Shown here piece by piece: positions 33,386-42,477 of a stretch of 64,000 nucleotides of DNA. Position 1 is the first letter of the stretch, and each line of letters starts with the position of its first letter. A model generated the notes under the pieces. The model had not been told where the DNA came from, ran no database searches, and saw only the letters and a program-made list of their open reading frames with translations. The stretch is from Clostridium sp. GTDB lineage: Bacteria; Bacillota; Clostridia; TANB77; CAG-508. The DNA is taken from assembly GCA_018371855.1 (NCBI GenBank), contig JAHAKD010000005.1, positions 62,001 through 126,000 on the forward strand, read 5' to 3'. The position numbers and the translations under genes are program-made.

Positions 33386-35104
33386 TTATGCTCCTTTGCT
33401 TACGCTGTTTTGAAGTTCATATATTTTTTTATATAAGTCAGAATTGTTTAAAAGCTCAGTACGTGTACCGATATTTTCAATTTTTCCGTTATTAAAGACT
33501 AAAATTCTAGAACAGTTTTTTATTGCAGATGTTTTTTGTGAGGCTATAAATGTTGTAATATTATGTTCTTTAGAATACTTAAAAATATTTTGTAATACTT
33601 GTGATTCTGTATATAAATCTAATGCGCTTGTAACATCGTCAAAAATTAATACTTTAGGACTACCAATAAAACCTCTTGCAATATTTATACGTTGTTTTTG
33701 ACCACCAGATAAATTAGATGCATTATTTTGTAAAACAAAGTTTAAGGAGTTTTCTTTTTGATTAACAAATTCACTTGCAATAGAAAGCTCCAAACTTTTT
33801 TGTATTTCTTCTTCAGAAGTATCTCTACCTAATGCAATGTTTTCAAAAATTGTACTTGTAATAAAATCTGGCTTTTGACAAATATATGTTATATTAGATT
33901 TTAAAAAGCTTGGATCATATTTTCTTATATCTTCACCGTATAGTTTTAAGTAACCAGAAGAAATATTTAAAGAATTGTTTAGAAGTTTTAAGAAAGTACT
34001 TTTTCCCGAACCTGTAAGACCAATAATACCAATAGTTTCGCCAGGTTTTATTTTTAATGATATATCCTTTAAATTACTAGTAGCAAAATACGAAAAATTA
34101 ACATTAGATATATCAAAAATATAGTTGTTAGGTTTAAATTCTTTAAGGTTACCAGTGTGTTTATTTCCTTTTAGGTTAAATAATTCTATTATGCGTTTTG
34201 AAGAAGCGAAAGCTTTTGTGTAAATTGCAACTAAGTTTGAAAGTACAATAACAGCTAATAGCATCTCAGAAATGTAATTTATTATTGCAATAATTTCACC
34301 TTTAGATAAATTTCCAAATCCAAATTCAACATTGCTAATATTTAATACTATTAGTGTAGTAAAGTTTAAAATAAATATAGAAACAGGATTTAGTAGAAAG
34401 GATAAAATAGTTGCAAGTTTACTATAGATATATGTTAGATTATTTACTTTATCAAATTTTGTTTTTTCTGTATTTTGTGTTACAAAACTACGAATTAATT
34501 TAATATTAGTTAAGTTTTCTTTTATTCTTAAGGTTAGCTTGTCTAACTGTAAATTAGCTTTTTGATAAAGTTTACTAGCAGTTTTTGCAATTAGCAAAAT
34601 TACTAGAAATAGTATAATACTTGCTACAAGAACATTTATTGCAATTTGTATGTTTATTAATAAAATCATAATAATTGAGCCAATAAAAATAAATGGAACT
34701 CTTATTACTAGTCTTATGAACATAGCAGTTCCTGTTTCTAAATTAGTAACATCATTAATAATTCGATTTACTATGGCGGAACTACCAATGCTATTTAATT
34801 TATTAGAAGGAACTTTTTGAATATGAACAAATAATTTTTCACGTAAAGTTTTGCTATATCCTTGCGAAGTAATTGCAGCTATGTATTGTGCACTACAAGC
34901 AAAAATAAGTCCTAATAATACAAGTATAATTAATCCAGCAGAGTAGTATATAAGCTCTGTAGAAGAAAATGTATTATAATTATCTATAAAAAAGGCAATA
35001 ATAATTGGCAATAGTACTTCTATTATTGCTTCTAACAATTTTAATATTGGTCCAACTATTAAATTTACCTTATATTTTTTAAAATATTTTAATAATGTCT
35101 TCAT
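33386..35104 (-). CDS. ABC exporter half-transporter, subunit with degenerate ATP site
   Basis: This is the first gene of the exporter pair (572 residues from ATG 35104, after AAAGGATTT). It has six membrane helices and an ATPase domain with Walker A GLTGSGKST and intact signature LSGGQKQRINIARG. The Walker B ends in Asp (LIFDDVTS) where active sites have Glu, and the switch His is replaced by Gln (FIASQKTS). This subunit therefore supplies LSGGQ to the active site and contributes the inactive Walker half. An 11-residue upstream extension in the same frame lacks a good start signal. Confidence 0.92.
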   Translation of the reverse strand: MKTLLKYFKKYKVNLIVGPILKLLEAIIEVLLPIIIAFFIDNYNTFSSTELIYYSAGLIILVLLGLIFACSAQYIAAITSQGYSKTLREKLFVHIQKVPSNKLNSIGSSAIVNRIINDVTNLETGTAMFIRLVIRVPFIFIGSIIMILLINIQIAINVLVASIILFLVILLIAKTASKLYQKANLQLDKLTLRIKENLTNIKLIRSFVTQNTEKTKFDKVNNLTYIYSKLATILSFLLNPVSIFILNFTTLIVLNISNVEFGFGNLSKGEIIAIINYISEMLLAVIVLSNLVAIYTKAFASSKRIIELFNLKGNKHTGNLKEFKPNNYIFDISNVNFSYFATSNLKDISLKIKPGETIGIIGLTGSGKSTFLKLLNNSLNISSGYLKLYGEDIRKYDPSFLKSNITYICQKPDFITSTIFENIALGRDTSEEEIQKSLELSIASEFVNQKENSLNFVLQNNASNLSGGQKQRINIARGFIGSPKVLIFDDVTSALDLYTESQVLQNIFKYSKEHNITTFIASQKTSAIKNCSRILVFNNGKIENIGTRTELLNNSDLYKKIYELQNSVSKGA

Positions 35105-35257
35105 AAAGCTAAATCCTTTCGTAACTTGTAAAGTCAAAATTATTATATCATTAAAGCAATAAAAATATGTAGTTATTTCATATAAAAAATATACATATAT
35201 AAGTGGACATTTTGTGGTATATAATATAAAATGTACTATAGATTTAGGAGGACAAAG

Positions 35258-36010
35258 ATGAAAGCTTTAGTTACAGGTGCATCATCAGGAATAGGAGAGG
35301 AAATAGCTAAAGAATTAGCAAAAAGAGGATATGATATAATTCTTGTAGCTAGAAATGAAGAAAAATTAAAAGATGTTGCCTCAAAGATAAAAACCAATAC
35401 CAGAATAATAACTATGGATTTATCTAATAAAGAAAATTGTGAAGAGTTATATGAAGAAACAAAGAATGAAGATATAGATATCTTAATAAATAATGCAGGT
35501 TTTGGTGTTCACGGAAAATTTTGTGATACAGATTTAAATAAAGAAGTGCAAATGATAGAAACAAATATAACTGCAGTTCATATTTTAATGAAATTATTTT
35601 TAAAAGATATGATAAAGAAAAATAGTGGATATATTTTGAATGTTGCTTCTATGGCAGCATTTGGCCCAGGCCCATTAATGAGTGCATATTATGCTTCAAA
35701 AGCTTATGTATATAGATTGTCACAGGGGGTAAAAACAGAATTAAAAAAGAATAATTCAAAGGTTAAAATTTCGGTATTATGCCCAGGACCCGTAAGGACA
35801 AATTTTAATAAAGTAGCAGGAGTAGATTTTGCAGCACCATCAATAAGTAGTGAATATGTTGCTAAATATGCAGTAAAGAAAATGCTAAAAAATAAATTTA
35901 CAATAGTTCCTGGTACTTTTATGAAAATAACTAGATTTTTCGAGAAAATAACTCCACATAATTTAGTAAGCAATGTTTCATATTTTGTAAATTACCGTAA
36001 AGATAAATGA
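35258..36010 (+). CDS. Short-chain dehydrogenase/reductase
   Basis: This is an NAD(P)-dependent oxidoreductase with the Rossmann motif TGASSGIG at residues 7-14, the NNAG motif in INNAGFGVHGK, the catalytic Ser in NVASMAAFG, and the catalytic YxxxK in YYASK. The sequence CPGPVRTNF follows, as in the DltE/YqjQ-like group. Length 250 is typical. ATG 35258 follows TTTAGGAGG; the longer reading from 35231 would include the ribosome binding site. Substrate is unknown. The stop codon TGA is the first three bases of a repeat element. Confidence 0.92.
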   Translation: MKALVTGASSGIGEEIAKELAKRGYDIILVARNEEKLKDVASKIKTNTRIITMDLSNKENCEELYEETKNEDIDILINNAGFGVHGKFCDTDLNKEVQMIETNITAVHILMKLFLKDMIKKNSGYILNVASMAAFGPGPLMSAYYASKAYVYRLSQGVKTELKKNNSKVKISVLCPGPVRTNFNKVAGVDFAAPSISSEYVAKYAVKKMLKNKFTIVPGTFMKITRFFEKITPHNLVSNVSYFVNYRKDK

Positions 36011-36035
36011 ACTTTAGGGACGGGGGAAAAGTTCA
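36008..36035. repeat. Palindrome of a second repeat type
   Basis: TGAACTTT and AAAGTTCA are inverted ends around AGGGACGGGGGA. The core shares GGGAC with the other repeat family. A related degenerate copy lies at 40284-40312. Confidence 0.6.
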
Positions 36036-36084
36036 AAAATAGTGAATTTATTTGCAATACTAAGTAAAATAAAGGAGAAATATT

Positions 36085-36639
36085 ATGAAATTAATGTTTG
36101 CATCAGATATACATGGAAATGCATATTTTTGTAATAAACTTAAGGAAGCATATAATAAAGAACAACCAGAAAAATTAATATTGTTAGGAGATTTATTATA
36201 TAATAAATCGATTCTATCATTTGGAAGAAATAGTGAAAGGCAAAAAACAGCCGGAATTCTGAATGATTTAATGGATTATATAATTGCAGTAAGGGGAAAT
36301 TGTGATACGGATTTAGATCAAGCATTATTATATTTTCCAATAATGATTGATTATAAAAAATTAAATGTTGATGGATATGAAATTTTCATAACACATGGTC
36401 ATTTATATTATAAATATTATTTACCACCTTCAAATAAAAAGGTAATTTTAATACATGGACATACACATGTACCATGTATAGAAAATACGAAAGAATATAT
36501 GTACTTAAATCCAGGTTCTATATCTGATCCAAGAGAAGGAAATCCTAATACTTATATGATATACGAAAATAAAGAATTTATAATTAAAGATATAGAAGGA
36601 CACGAGTTTAAAAGCATAAATTTAGATGAATGCTATTAA
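36085..36639 (+). CDS. yfcE: Phosphodiesterase, YfcE family
   Basis: A 184-residue metallophosphoesterase with all metal-binding blocks: FASDIHGN (D-x-H), ILLGDLLYN (GD), AVRGNCDTD (GNCD, typical of YfcE), ITHGH and LIHGHTHVP. The C-terminal YLNPGSISDPREGNP is the YfcE hallmark. It hydrolyses phosphodiesters in vitro; its natural substrate is unknown. The next gene starts 14 bases before its stop, so both are translated from one message. Start follows AAAGGAG. Confidence 0.93.
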   Translation: MKLMFASDIHGNAYFCNKLKEAYNKEQPEKLILLGDLLYNKSILSFGRNSERQKTAGILNDLMDYIIAVRGNCDTDLDQALLYFPIMIDYKKLNVDGYEIFITHGHLYYKYYLPPSNKKVILIHGHTHVPCIENTKEYMYLNPGSISDPREGNPNTYMIYENKEFIIKDIEGHEFKSINLDECY

Positions 36640-37150
36640 TTATGATAAAATAAAATATCATATAGTATATGGAAAAGTAAAAAATTTATATATTCATATA
36701 AAAAATGGTGAAGTAATAGTGAAGGCACCTAGGTTTATTACTAAAAAATACATAGATGAGATTGTAGAACAAAAAAGAAATTGGATATTAAAAAAACTAG
36801 AAGAAAGTAAAAATGAAACCAAAGAAAGAGAATATACTAAAATAGATATAGATAATTTAAAAACTAAATTAGAATATATTTTTCCGGAATTAATAAAACA
36901 AACAAATTTAGTTCCAAATAAGATAAGAATTAGAAACATAAAATACGCTTGGGGAAGTTGCTCAAGTAATAAGAATATAACAATAAATTTGAAGCTTGTT
37001 GATAAATCGGAAGAGGAAATAAAATATGTTGTATTACATGAATTATGTCATTTAAAATATATGAATCATTCAGAAAAATTTTGGAACTTAGTAGAAAAAT
37101 ATATGCCAAATTATAAAGAAATTAGAAAACAACTAAAATACAATAGATAA
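36626..37150 (+). CDS. YgjP/DUF45-family metallopeptidase-like protein
   Basis: This 174-residue protein carries the zinc-peptidase motif HELCHLKYMNHSEKFW near the C-terminus (HExxH with a downstream His), preceded by the YgjP/DUF45 block KYAWGSCSSNKNITINLKLV. The N-terminal part is a beta-rich SprT-like region. YgjP is thought to be a metal-dependent hydrolase, but its substrate is not established. It overlaps yfcE by 14 bases and lies 16 bases before the ADP-ribosylglycohydrolase fusion; these three genes probably form an operon. Confidence 0.9.
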   Translation: MNAINYDKIKYHIVYGKVKNLYIHIKNGEVIVKAPRFITKKYIDEIVEQKRNWILKKLEESKNETKEREYTKIDIDNLKTKLEYIFPELIKQTNLVPNKIRIRNIKYAWGSCSSNKNITINLKLVDKSEEEIKYVVLHELCHLKYMNHSEKFWNLVEKYMPNYKEIRKQLKYNR

Positions 37151-37166
37151 GACAGGAGATACAAAA

Positions 37167-38666
37167 ATGATAAGTTCAAAAGATGGAATAATAGGTTTTG
37201 CAATAGGGGATGCAATGGGAGTTCCAGTAGAATTTACCAACAGGGAAAAACTAATGAGAAATCCAATAACTTCAATGGAAGGCTTTATGAGCCATAATGT
37301 TCCAAAGGGGACTTGGTCAGATGATACATCTATGACAATAGCCACAATGGATTCGATAATTAACTCTAATGGAGATATTATAGCAAATGATATGGCAAAT
37401 AGATTTTTAGAGTGGATGGAAAAGGGAGAATATACACCAGGTGGAAAAATTGTTGATATAGATAGGACAACTTTAAGGGCACTAGGTAAATATAAAACAA
37501 CAAGAAGAAGTGCTGTAAATTGTGGATGTACAAGCAATACAGATAATGGTAATGGTTCATTAATGAGAATGTTACCAGTAGTGTATTATTCATATTTAAA
37601 TTGGCTAGAGCAAGATAAAATCTTAAAATTAGTTGCTGGTATATCATCAATTACACATGCAAATGAGCTAGTAATTATGGGATGTTATATGTATGTTAAT
37701 TATGCCATTGAATTATTAAATACTAATAACAGAAAAGCAGCATATTCTAAAATTCAAAATTTAGATTATTCGATGTTTTCTATGCCAACAATAAGAGCAT
37801 ATACTAGAATTCTAGATCATGAAATTTACCATTATGGTATAGACGAAATAAAGTCATCAAGTTATATAGTAGATACACTAGAAGCTGTTTTATGGGTACT
37901 TATAAATACAGATACATATAATCAAGCAATAATTGGAGCAATTAACTTAGGTAGTGATACAGATACAATTGCAGCTTGTACAGGAGGTTTAGCAGGAATT
38001 ATTTATGGAATAAAAAGTATTAATTCAGATTGGAAAATTGATTTACGTAAATATTCAGAAATTATAGACATTTGTGAGCAATTTGATGATGTATTATATA
38101 AATTAAATGGAAAAGAAATTAATAATAATACAGTAAATAAAAATGATATATTAAGAAGAATAGAAATTGTAAATAATGAAATAACCGAAGTTCCAGCAGA
38201 TGCATTAGTTTGTGCCAATACATCTGGTAATTTAGGAAGAGGGGGAGAAGGTACAATATTTTCTAGGGCTGGTATAGAGTTAGAAAATAAATGTAAAGAG
38301 TTTGACGAATTAAGTAAAGGAGAAGCTAAAGTAACAAGAGCATATAGAATTGATACAAAATATATTATTCATACAGTTGTACCAAAATGGTATGATGAAA
38401 GTGAAAAAAATCAAAATGAATTATTAGAAGAATGCTATAAAAATATTTTTAGAATTTCTGCAGATTATGATATTAAAAGTATTGCAATTCCTACACTTGG
38501 AATTGGTGCTTGTAGTGCTCCGGTAGATGTAGCAGTTAAAATTGCAATTGATGGTATAATAAATAACTTCTTTAGAAATCCTGATATAGATAAAATTTAC
38601 ATAGTTTGTAACGATTCTAGAATACAAAGAACATATATAGAATACTTAAACAGCTTATTAGATTAA
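37167..38666 (+). CDS. ADP-ribosylglycohydrolase fused to a macro domain
   Basis: Residues 1-305 form an ADP-ribosylglycohydrolase (DraG/ARH type) with metal-binding motifs WSDDTSM (about 50-56) and GSDTDTIAACTGGLAG (about 257-272), and GFAIGDAMGVPVEF at the start. Residues ~325-499 form a macro domain, with ADALVCANTSGNLGRGGEG, then YIIHTVVP and IPTLGIGACSAP. Both domains bind or remove ADP-ribose, so the protein is predicted to reverse ADP-ribosylation of protein, nucleic acid or a small molecule. A short linker joins them in frame. It is the third gene of the yfcE-ygjP operon; no ADP-ribosyltransferase is next to it. Confidence 0.9.
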   Translation: MISSKDGIIGFAIGDAMGVPVEFTNREKLMRNPITSMEGFMSHNVPKGTWSDDTSMTIATMDSIINSNGDIIANDMANRFLEWMEKGEYTPGGKIVDIDRTTLRALGKYKTTRRSAVNCGCTSNTDNGNGSLMRMLPVVYYSYLNWLEQDKILKLVAGISSITHANELVIMGCYMYVNYAIELLNTNNRKAAYSKIQNLDYSMFSMPTIRAYTRILDHEIYHYGIDEIKSSSYIVDTLEAVLWVLINTDTYNQAIIGAINLGSDTDTIAACTGGLAGIIYGIKSINSDWKIDLRKYSEIIDICEQFDDVLYKLNGKEINNNTVNKNDILRRIEIVNNEITEVPADALVCANTSGNLGRGGEGTIFSRAGIELENKCKEFDELSKGEAKVTRAYRIDTKYIIHTVVPKWYDESEKNQNELLEECYKNIFRISADYDIKSIAIPTLGIGACSAPVDVAVKIAIDGIINNFFRNPDIDKIYIVCNDSRIQRTYIEYLNSLLD

Positions 38667-38708
38667 AAAACATGGAAGTAGATGTTTCTTTCTACTTCCA
38701 TGTTTTTG
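38665..38708 (+). terminator. Terminator after the macro fusion gene
   Basis: AAAAACATGGAAGTAGA pairs with TCTACTTCCATGTTTTT with a short T-rich loop. It is one of the strongest hairpins in the window. Confidence 0.9.
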
Positions 38709-38716
38709 TGTGTATG

Positions 38717-38788
38717 TTATTGTCCAATTTCCGGATGCTTTTTTTGCAAATCTGCAAACATATCGTATTCTTTGTCTGCCTTTTTCAT
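38717..38788 (-). other. Possible gene remnant or micro-ORF
   Basis: A 23-codon minus-strand frame (MKKADKEYDMFADLQKKHPE and three more residues) ends at 38717. The frame is open for some 30 codons upstream but has no start codon there. The peptide looks coding and its codons are less AT-rich than the surroundings, so it may be the 3' end of a lost gene. Confidence 0.25.
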
Positions 38789-38871
38789 TATGGAAGAGGT
38801 TGTAAAATACCCCTCAAAAATGGTGACAATAAGAATATAGAATATTTTAAGAAATGTCCTATTATATATGA

Positions 38872-40077
38872 TTAATATTTTACAATGTCATTATATGTTT
38901 CTATTGCATAACTATCTGTCATACCAGAAATATATGTAATAATAGCTTTTTGATAATCTTTAATATCATTCATGTTATATAAAATTTTGTTTTTCAAATG
39001 AGATCTATCTGTTTCTATGTTCCAATAACAAGAAATCCACTTTATAAAAGTATCAATCACTTTAGGATAAAATGGTCTTTCAATGTTTAATTTCTCTAAA
39101 GTATTTATACCATCATAACATTCATTTAATGTATTAAATATTTCGTTAAGCACAAGACTAAAATATCTTTCTGAAGGTTTCATACATTTGTGTTTATAAA
39201 TATATTTGTAATTAAATTGTTTTAATCTTTTTATTTTTTCAAATGTAGTTTCAGAAAATTTTAAGCCTTCTTCTAAAGAGGAATTAATACATAGATCAGC
39301 TATTAAATCACCTATAATATTAGTATTATTTAAATTAGCACTTCTAGGTTGTTCTAATAAATCATATAATTCATTTAAATTACTATCTAGTATTCCCATA
39401 GAAATGGCATCTTCTATATCTCTACCTAAATATGAGATTTTATCAGAAATTTTAACAACGCAACCCTCCCAAGTATATGGGGAATATTGGTTAAGTTTAA
39501 AATAATCTTTTTCTAAATCGATAAATTCAGTTCTAGGTTTTAAAGAAATTTCATCAATTTCACCACAGTGAGATATAATACCATCTCTTACTGCATATGT
39601 TAAGTTTAGATTTTTTTCTTCGTTATTAACATTTGTTAGCAATTCTATATTATCAACAAAATTTAAACCATTTCTTTCATGCCAAAAAGATTCTAAACCA
39701 TTTTCCATACAAATTTTATTTAAAATTTGTTCGCCTTTATGTCCAAAAGGGCTATGACCAATATCGTGTGATATAGAAATGGCTCTTGTTAAAGTGGTAT
39801 TTAAACCTAATGCTTTTGCAATTGTATAACTTGTTGCATCAACATTGTTTACATGTTCAATACGAGTACAAATATGATCATTTTTTGGTAAAAAGAATAC
39901 CTGTGTTTTATGCTTTAATCTTCTATAAGCATTACAATATATGATTCTATCATAATCTCTTTCGAATTCAGAGCGTACATCATTTTCTTTTTTATATAGT
40001 TCATCTCTTCTTGAAATTAAATTATTCCAATTAGGGTTAGATGGGGTAGCAGCAACACTACTAAATTTTAAATCCAT
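38872..40077 (-). CDS. dgt: dGTP triphosphohydrolase-like protein
   Basis: This HD-superfamily enzyme hydrolyses dGTP or other dNTPs to the nucleoside and triphosphate. Motifs: NAYRRLKHKTQVFF near residue 50, the HD core RAISISHDIGHSPFGHKGE, YAVRDGIISHCGE, and a later YLGRDIEDA. Length 401 matches the Dgt-like type. A single gene on the minus strand, it starts after AGGAGG, opposite to the ctsR operon. Substrate range is inferred from the family. Confidence 0.92.
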   Translation of the reverse strand: MDLKFSSVAATPSNPNWNNLISRRDELYKKENDVRSEFERDYDRIIYCNAYRRLKHKTQVFFLPKNDHICTRIEHVNNVDATSYTIAKALGLNTTLTRAISISHDIGHSPFGHKGEQILNKICMENGLESFWHERNGLNFVDNIELLTNVNNEEKNLNLTYAVRDGIISHCGEIDEISLKPRTEFIDLEKDYFKLNQYSPYTWEGCVVKISDKISYLGRDIEDAISMGILDSNLNELYDLLEQPRSANLNNTNIIGDLIADLCINSSLEEGLKFSETTFEKIKRLKQFNYKYIYKHKCMKPSERYFSLVLNEIFNTLNECYDGINTLEKLNIERPFYPKVIDTFIKWISCYWNIETDRSHLKNKILYNMNDIKDYQKAIITYISGMTDSYAIETYNDIVKY

Positions 40078-40168
40078 TAAAATACCTCCTATAATTTATA
40101 TATAAGATAGTGTATCATAAAAATAATATAATGATAAGAAATTTTGTTCGAAAAAATTAAAAAAGTAC

Positions 40169-40231
40169 TTGATTTTTTTATAAAAGGGAGTATAATATAA
40201 TTCATAAAAGTCAAAGAAAGTCAAAGTCAAA
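40169..40231 (+). promoter_or_regulatory. Promoter and CtsR operator of the ctsR operon
   Basis: TTGATT at 40169-40174 and TATAAT at 40191-40196 are 16 bases apart. Just downstream, AGTCAAA-GAA-AGTCAAA (40209-40225) is a perfect match to the CtsR heptamer repeat, and a third GTCAAA follows at 40226-40231. CtsR bound here would cover the transcription start and shut the operon until heat or other stress. Confidence 0.93.
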
Positions 40232-40283
40232 AAAGCATAAACTTTGTAGATGGAGGTAAAAGTTCATAAATTAACATAAAAAA

Positions 40284-40312
40284 TGAACTTTAAGTCCCAT
40301 CAATAAAGTTCA
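40284..40312. repeat. Degenerate second-type palindrome in the ctsR leader
   Basis: TGAACTTT and AAAGTTCA ends enclose AAGTCCCATCAAT. It resembles the reverse complement of the copy at 36008-36035. Flanking AAGTTCA strings at 40260 and 40315 add further partial copies. Confidence 0.45.
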
Positions 40313-40338
40313 AAAGTTCATATAAAGGAAGTGAAAAA

Positions 40339-40788
40339 ATGAGAATATCAGATTTAATAGAAGATTTTATAAAAGATATGTTAAAAACAGAAGACGAATT
40401 AGAAATACAAAGAAATGAACTTGCGGAACATTTTAATTGTGTGCCTTCACAAATAAATTACGTAATATCCACGCGATTTAAACCATCACAAGGTTATTAT
40501 GTAGAAAGTAGAAGAGGAGGTGGCGGTCACATAACAATAAAAAAAGTAAATATAACACAAAGTAATTATTTAATGCATATAATAACAAGCATTGGTGATA
40601 CTTTAACTTCAAAAGAAGTAGATATTTTCATAAGTAATTTTTTATCAGACAATATTGTGACTAAAAAAGAGGCTAAACTTTTAAAAGTGGCAACAAGTGA
40701 TAATGTACTTAATGTACCTATCGATATTAAAGATAATTTACGAGCAAGAATATTTAAGAACATGTTAATAAATTTAGTAGAAGATTAA
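40339..40788 (+). CDS. ctsR: Heat-shock repressor CtsR
   Basis: CtsR represses clp and related stress genes. The N-terminal winged helix has ELAEHFNCVPSQINYVISTR, and the glycine-rich wing tip RRGGGGHI, which acts as the heat sensor, is at about residues 57-64. The C-terminal four-helix domain follows. Length 149 is typical. It is the first gene of the ctsR-mcsA-mcsB-clpC operon and represses it through the operator at 40209-40231. Start follows AAGGAAGTG. Confidence 0.97.
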   Translation: MRISDLIEDFIKDMLKTEDELEIQRNELAEHFNCVPSQINYVISTRFKPSQGYYVESRRGGGGHITIKKVNITQSNYLMHIITSIGDTLTSKEVDIFISNFLSDNIVTKKEAKLLKVATSDNVLNVPIDIKDNLRARIFKNMLINLVED

Positions 40789-40853
40789 TTGGCAGACGTA
40801 AATGGTCACCAACTAAAATTAGATATTTTAAATAATTTAAGGAGGTTTTTATT

Positions 40854-41426
40854 ATGAAATGTCAAAATTGTGGTAGAAAAGAAGCAAATATAAAATATAC
40901 ACAAATTATTAATGGAGTAAAAAAAGAAATGAATTTATGTGAAGATTGTGCAAAGGAATTAGGAATAGGAAGAGAACTTAACTTTAATATGTCTATGAAT
41001 TTGCCAAGCTTTTTAGGTGGATTTTTTGATGAATATAATATGGATTCTTTTATTCCAACAATTGGAGCTTTAAGGGAAGAAGGATGCAATACATGTGGTA
41101 CAACATATAACGAATTTTCAAATACAGGATTATTTGGTTGTATGGATTGCTATGATATATTTGCAGATAGATTAGATCCAATATTAAGAAATATACAAGG
41201 ATCTAACAGACATGTTGGCAGAAAAGCAAAAAGTTTGGACAAATCTATTGTAAAAAATATGGAAGATAAAAAGAAAGAATTAGAAAAGAATAAAGAAGCA
41301 AAGAAAGAAAATAAAAAGACTAAAGAATCATTAGAGGAAGAATTGAAACAAGCGATTAAAGAAGAAAGATATGAAGATGCAGCAAAAATAAGAGATGAAA
41401 TTAAAAAAATTAATGGCGAAAAATAA
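40854..41426 (+). CDS. mcsA: McsA, activator of the arginine kinase
   Basis: McsA is a zinc-binding activator of McsB. Zinc-finger pairs CQNC and CEDC lie in the first 35 residues, CNTC and CMDC at about 83-101, and a UVR domain (LKQAIKEERYEDAAKIRDEI) closes the protein. The charged linker between (~125-160) is rich in Lys and Glu. Length 190 is typical. It sits between ctsR and mcsB, as in other Bacillota. Start follows AAGGAGG. Confidence 0.95.
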   Translation: MKCQNCGRKEANIKYTQIINGVKKEMNLCEDCAKELGIGRELNFNMSMNLPSFLGGFFDEYNMDSFIPTIGALREEGCNTCGTTYNEFSNTGLFGCMDCYDIFADRLDPILRNIQGSNRHVGRKAKSLDKSIVKNMEDKKKELEKNKEAKKENKKTKESLEEELKQAIKEERYEDAAKIRDEIKKINGEK

Positions 41427-41446
41427 TTCTTTAGGAGGTAATAAAT

Positions 41447-42463
41447 ATGCTAAATTGGTATTTACAAAGCGGAAAGGATTCTGATGTAATAGTAAGTTCA
41501 AGAATAAGATTAGCAAGAAATATATCAAACTATCCATTTGAAACGAAATGTAATGAAACAAAAAAAGAGGAAATAACCAAATTAATAGAAGAAGCTATTT
41601 CTGGAAATAAATATGGAATTAAACTTTTAAAATTAAAGGATATGGATGATATTACTATAAATAGTTTAATAGAAAAAAGACTAATAAGTCCAGATTTTGT
41701 AAAAGGTAAAGATATAGCAAAAGCAATACTTATAAATGATGAGGAAAATGTATGTGCAATGATACATACAGATGATCATATTAGTTTACAAGTATTTGGT
41801 GCTGGGCTAGAGTTAGATAATTTATTAAATTTAATTATTGAATTAGATGAATTTTTAGATGAGAAACTAAAATTTGCATTTAGTGAAAAATATGGATTTT
41901 TAACAGCATGTCCAATAGAAGCTGGAACAGCAATGAAAGCATCAGTAATGGTGCATGTGCCAGCGCTACAAATTACAGGTAATATTGGAAAAATATTAGA
42001 AATAATAAATAATTTTGGTATGAATGTAACAGGAATTCATGGAGAAGGAAGTAAATCCGAAGGAGCATTGTATCAAATATCAAATAAACAAACTTTAGGA
42101 ATTTCAGAAAAAGAGATAATAAAGAAAATAAAATTAATAACAGATAAAATAATCGAACAAGAAAGAATTGCAAGAAAATATTTAGGCAAGAACAGACTAA
42201 ATTTTGAAGATAAATTATATAGAGACTATAGTATTTTAACAAATTGTAGAAAAATTTCAGAAAGTGAATGTAAAGATTTATTATCAACATTAAAATTAGG
42301 AACAGATTTAGGCATAATAGGTGAGTTAACAGATTTAAAGATAAATAAATTACTTCTATATACACAAGATGCAAATTTACAGAAGCTTTTAGGAAATAAA
42401 CTAGAAGGAATAGACTTAGATGCCAAAAGAGCAGAAGTTATTAAGACAATTATAAACGAGTAA
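41447..42463 (+). CDS. mcsB: Protein-arginine kinase McsB
   Basis: McsB phosphorylates arginine in damaged proteins, marking them for ClpCP. The phosphagen-kinase fold is visible: VIVSSRIRLARNISNYPF near the start, DHISLQVFGAG, EKYGFLTACPIEAGTAMKAS and the RDYSILTNCRKIS segment. Length is 338. It lies 20 bases after mcsA and its stop is just before the clpC ribosome binding site. All four operon genes are kept in the canonical order. Confidence 0.96.
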   Translation: MLNWYLQSGKDSDVIVSSRIRLARNISNYPFETKCNETKKEEITKLIEEAISGNKYGIKLLKLKDMDDITINSLIEKRLISPDFVKGKDIAKAILINDEENVCAMIHTDDHISLQVFGAGLELDNLLNLIIELDEFLDEKLKFAFSEKYGFLTACPIEAGTAMKASVMVHVPALQITGNIGKILEIINNFGMNVTGIHGEGSKSEGALYQISNKQTLGISEKEIIKKIKLITDKIIEQERIARKYLGKNRLNFEDKLYRDYSILTNCRKISESECKDLLSTLKLGTDLGIIGELTDLKINKLLLYTQDANLQKLLGNKLEGIDLDAKRAEVIKTIINE

Positions 42464-42477
42464 GGAGGTAGATGTTT

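Noticed and set aside
37133..37537. Minus-strand frames opposite the macro fusion gene
   Set aside because: Hydrophobic shadow frames of a well-supported gene, without start signals.
38672..38875. 67-codon plus-strand frame after the macro fusion gene
   Set aside because: Its start lies in the stem of a strong terminator, with no ribosome binding site and an unlikely composition.
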